A stretch of 64,000 nucleotides of DNA, taken from contig JAVHZZ010000001.1 in the NCBI GenBank assembly GCA_036250195.1, positions 393,340,783 to 393,404,782 of the forward strand, in the 5' to 3' direction. Shown piece by piece: positions 62,833 to 64,000 of the stretch (its first letter is position 1; every line of letters begins with the position of its first letter). The translations under genes and the position numbers were made by a program. The notes below the pieces were generated by a model. The model saw only the letters and a list, made by a program, of their open reading frames with translations, made no database searches and was not told the DNA's origin. The DNA is from Mixophyes australis. Its lineage: Eukaryota; Chordata; Amphibia; Anura; Limnodynastidae.

Positions 62833-64000
62833 TCTTTTTTTTTTTTTTTTAAACAAGTGTTTATTAACGGTCAAAAAAGAATTAACAATGCAAAAAGATA
62901 CATGTTATATCAAACAAAATATATTCAGTACATTAAATAGTGAAGTAGAAATCTCAGTGCTTCAGAGAAAAAATAGCACAGATTCTATAAAATAAAGACT
63001 GATATTTTTATATTTAAAAGAGAAGAAAGAAAAGGAGAAGGATGAGAAAGAGGAAGATAAAAGAGAAGATGAAAGGTGGGGGGGGGAGAAGGGGAGGGGC
63101 GTGAGAGATCGCTCTTGAACCAGAGGCAATGAGATGGGACTACGTATGGGAAGGGGGAACGATTAGGAAAAGGGGGAGCGGTATTGGAAGTGAGTCATCC
63201 AGGGGTCCCAGACCTTGTTAAAAGATTTGGCCGTGTTTCGTATAATGCTAGTCATATATTCCATCTTATACGTATGCCAAATCCTATTAGTTACAGCGGA
63301 GAATGAAGGGGGGGCAGCCTGCCTCCAATCTATGGCGATTTGACATGTGGTCGCTGAAATAATGTGACGAGCAAGTTTATTTTGGTGTCTAGTAGCCGTG
63401 GGGAACCCAAGGGGTAGAAGGAAAAATTTTGGGTCAAAGGGTATGGGGGTTTGAATTAACATTTCTATCAAAGCTTTAATTTCGCGCCAGATGGGAATCA
63501 GTTTCGGGCAGTCCCACCATATATGTAAGAAAGAGCCCGCGCCAGAGCATAGACGCCAACATCTGTCAGAGGAATCGGGCAGTATCTTTTGTAGTCGAGT
63601 AGGAACATAGTACCACTGGTAAAGAAGTTTGTAAACATTTTCCTTTATTCAGACGCAGATTGAGCTGGAGGCGGCATTGTCCCGAATTTCCGACCACTCC
63701 TCATCATCAAGAGGAGAGCCCAGGTCATGTTCCCATGACATCTCATGGGAGTCTCGAGGAGGAGTAGAGGGAACAATTAGTTCAGAGTAGATAGTAGAAA
63801 TAAGACCTGACGTCGATGCTTGGCACAGACACAGTGTTTCAATTGTTGTGAGATGTCGAGAGGTAAGACGTGGTTTGGAGAGGGAGTGAAAATTGCGAAT
63901 TTGCAGGAATTGATAAAATATCCGTGTGGGCAAGCCAATTTTAGTTTGAATATCCGTGAATTGGGGAAAAGTTATATCACGGGTTATATCATTTAGGAAA
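62833..64000 (-). mobile_element. L1-type LINE 3' end, continuing beyond the window
   Basis: A T run at about 62833-62849 is the polyA tail of a minus-strand L1. A 300-base 3' untranslated part with A/G-rich plus strand follows. Then ORF2 C-terminal codons: KILPDSSDRCWRLCSGAG, FLHIWWDCPKLIPIWREI, TTCQIAIDWRQ, NRIWHTYKMEYMTSIIRN and NKVWDPW. The frame at 63649-63933 (SWEHDLGSPLDDEEWSEI) is the next upstream ORF2 block, separated by a frameshift near 63650. The reverse transcriptase core would lie beyond 64000. Pattern and tail are typical of L1. Confidence 0.85.

Noticed and set aside
55556..64000. Search for PRMT9 exons, the expected convergent neighbour of TMEM184C in mammals
   Set aside because: No methyltransferase motif or conserved exon was recognised on either strand; the neighbour is probably beyond the window.

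Overview
The window looks like vertebrate nuclear DNA, most likely from an amphibian (frog). It holds one spliced gene in a landscape that is mostly transposable elements. The repeat mix supports this: Penelope-like elements with hammerhead-like motifs, DIRS-like tyrosine-recombinase retroelements, L1 and L2-like LINEs, a tRNA-derived SINE, Gypsy-type LTR elements, many hAT elements and MITEs, Harbinger and Tc1. The amphibian assignment is inference. The vertebrate assignment is firm from the gene. There is no bacterial gene organisation and no CRISPR array.

The only cellular gene is TMEM184C, a multi-pass membrane protein of the organic solute transporter alpha/TMEM184 family, on the + strand. 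Ten coding exons between 36927 and 54803 join in frame with GT-AG introns and give a 450-residue product, close to the human length of 438. All ten exons look intact. The introns carry transposons: MITEs in introns 1 and 6, an L1 fragment in intron 5, a Tc1-type copy in intron 6, a Harbinger-type element in intron 7 and a hAT element in intron 9.

1-13 kb is a nested repeat cluster. A decayed hAT transposase gene (minus) is broken by a LINE tail. Beside it lies a Penelope-like element (1805-8570, plus) whose reverse transcriptase is dead (YIND in place of YIDD, stop and frameshifts) while its GIY-YIG endonuclease frame is open. An internally deleted Gypsy-type element (3019-6625, minus, 5-bp target duplication GAATG) has split it. 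Next is an L1 (8629-12900, minus) split by an L2-like LINE (10003-11553, plus).

13.7-36 kb holds three solo LTRs with target duplications (13748-14316, 31440-32153, 33370-34160) and a Gag-like coiled-coil frame with a MITE inside it. It also has a 2.5-kb hAT element filled by a 31-bp minisatellite inside a second Penelope fragment, an inverted retroposed segment, several hAT MITEs with perfect 8-bp target duplications, a foldback element, a tRNA SINE and a reverse-strand L2 tail.

55-64 kb holds the TMEM184C 3' end, a short foldback MITE, a ruined DIRS-like element (58690-60180) and an L1 3' end running off the window (62833-64000, minus). I found no trace of a second cellular gene.

The points most worth a second look are: hammerhead-like motifs at two Penelope loci; a periodic array of four small inverted repeats with compensatory changes inside the Gypsy LTR; and a diverged duplicate of the TMEM184C upstream region 3.6 kb further upstream. 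All boundaries, alignments and counts were made by eye.
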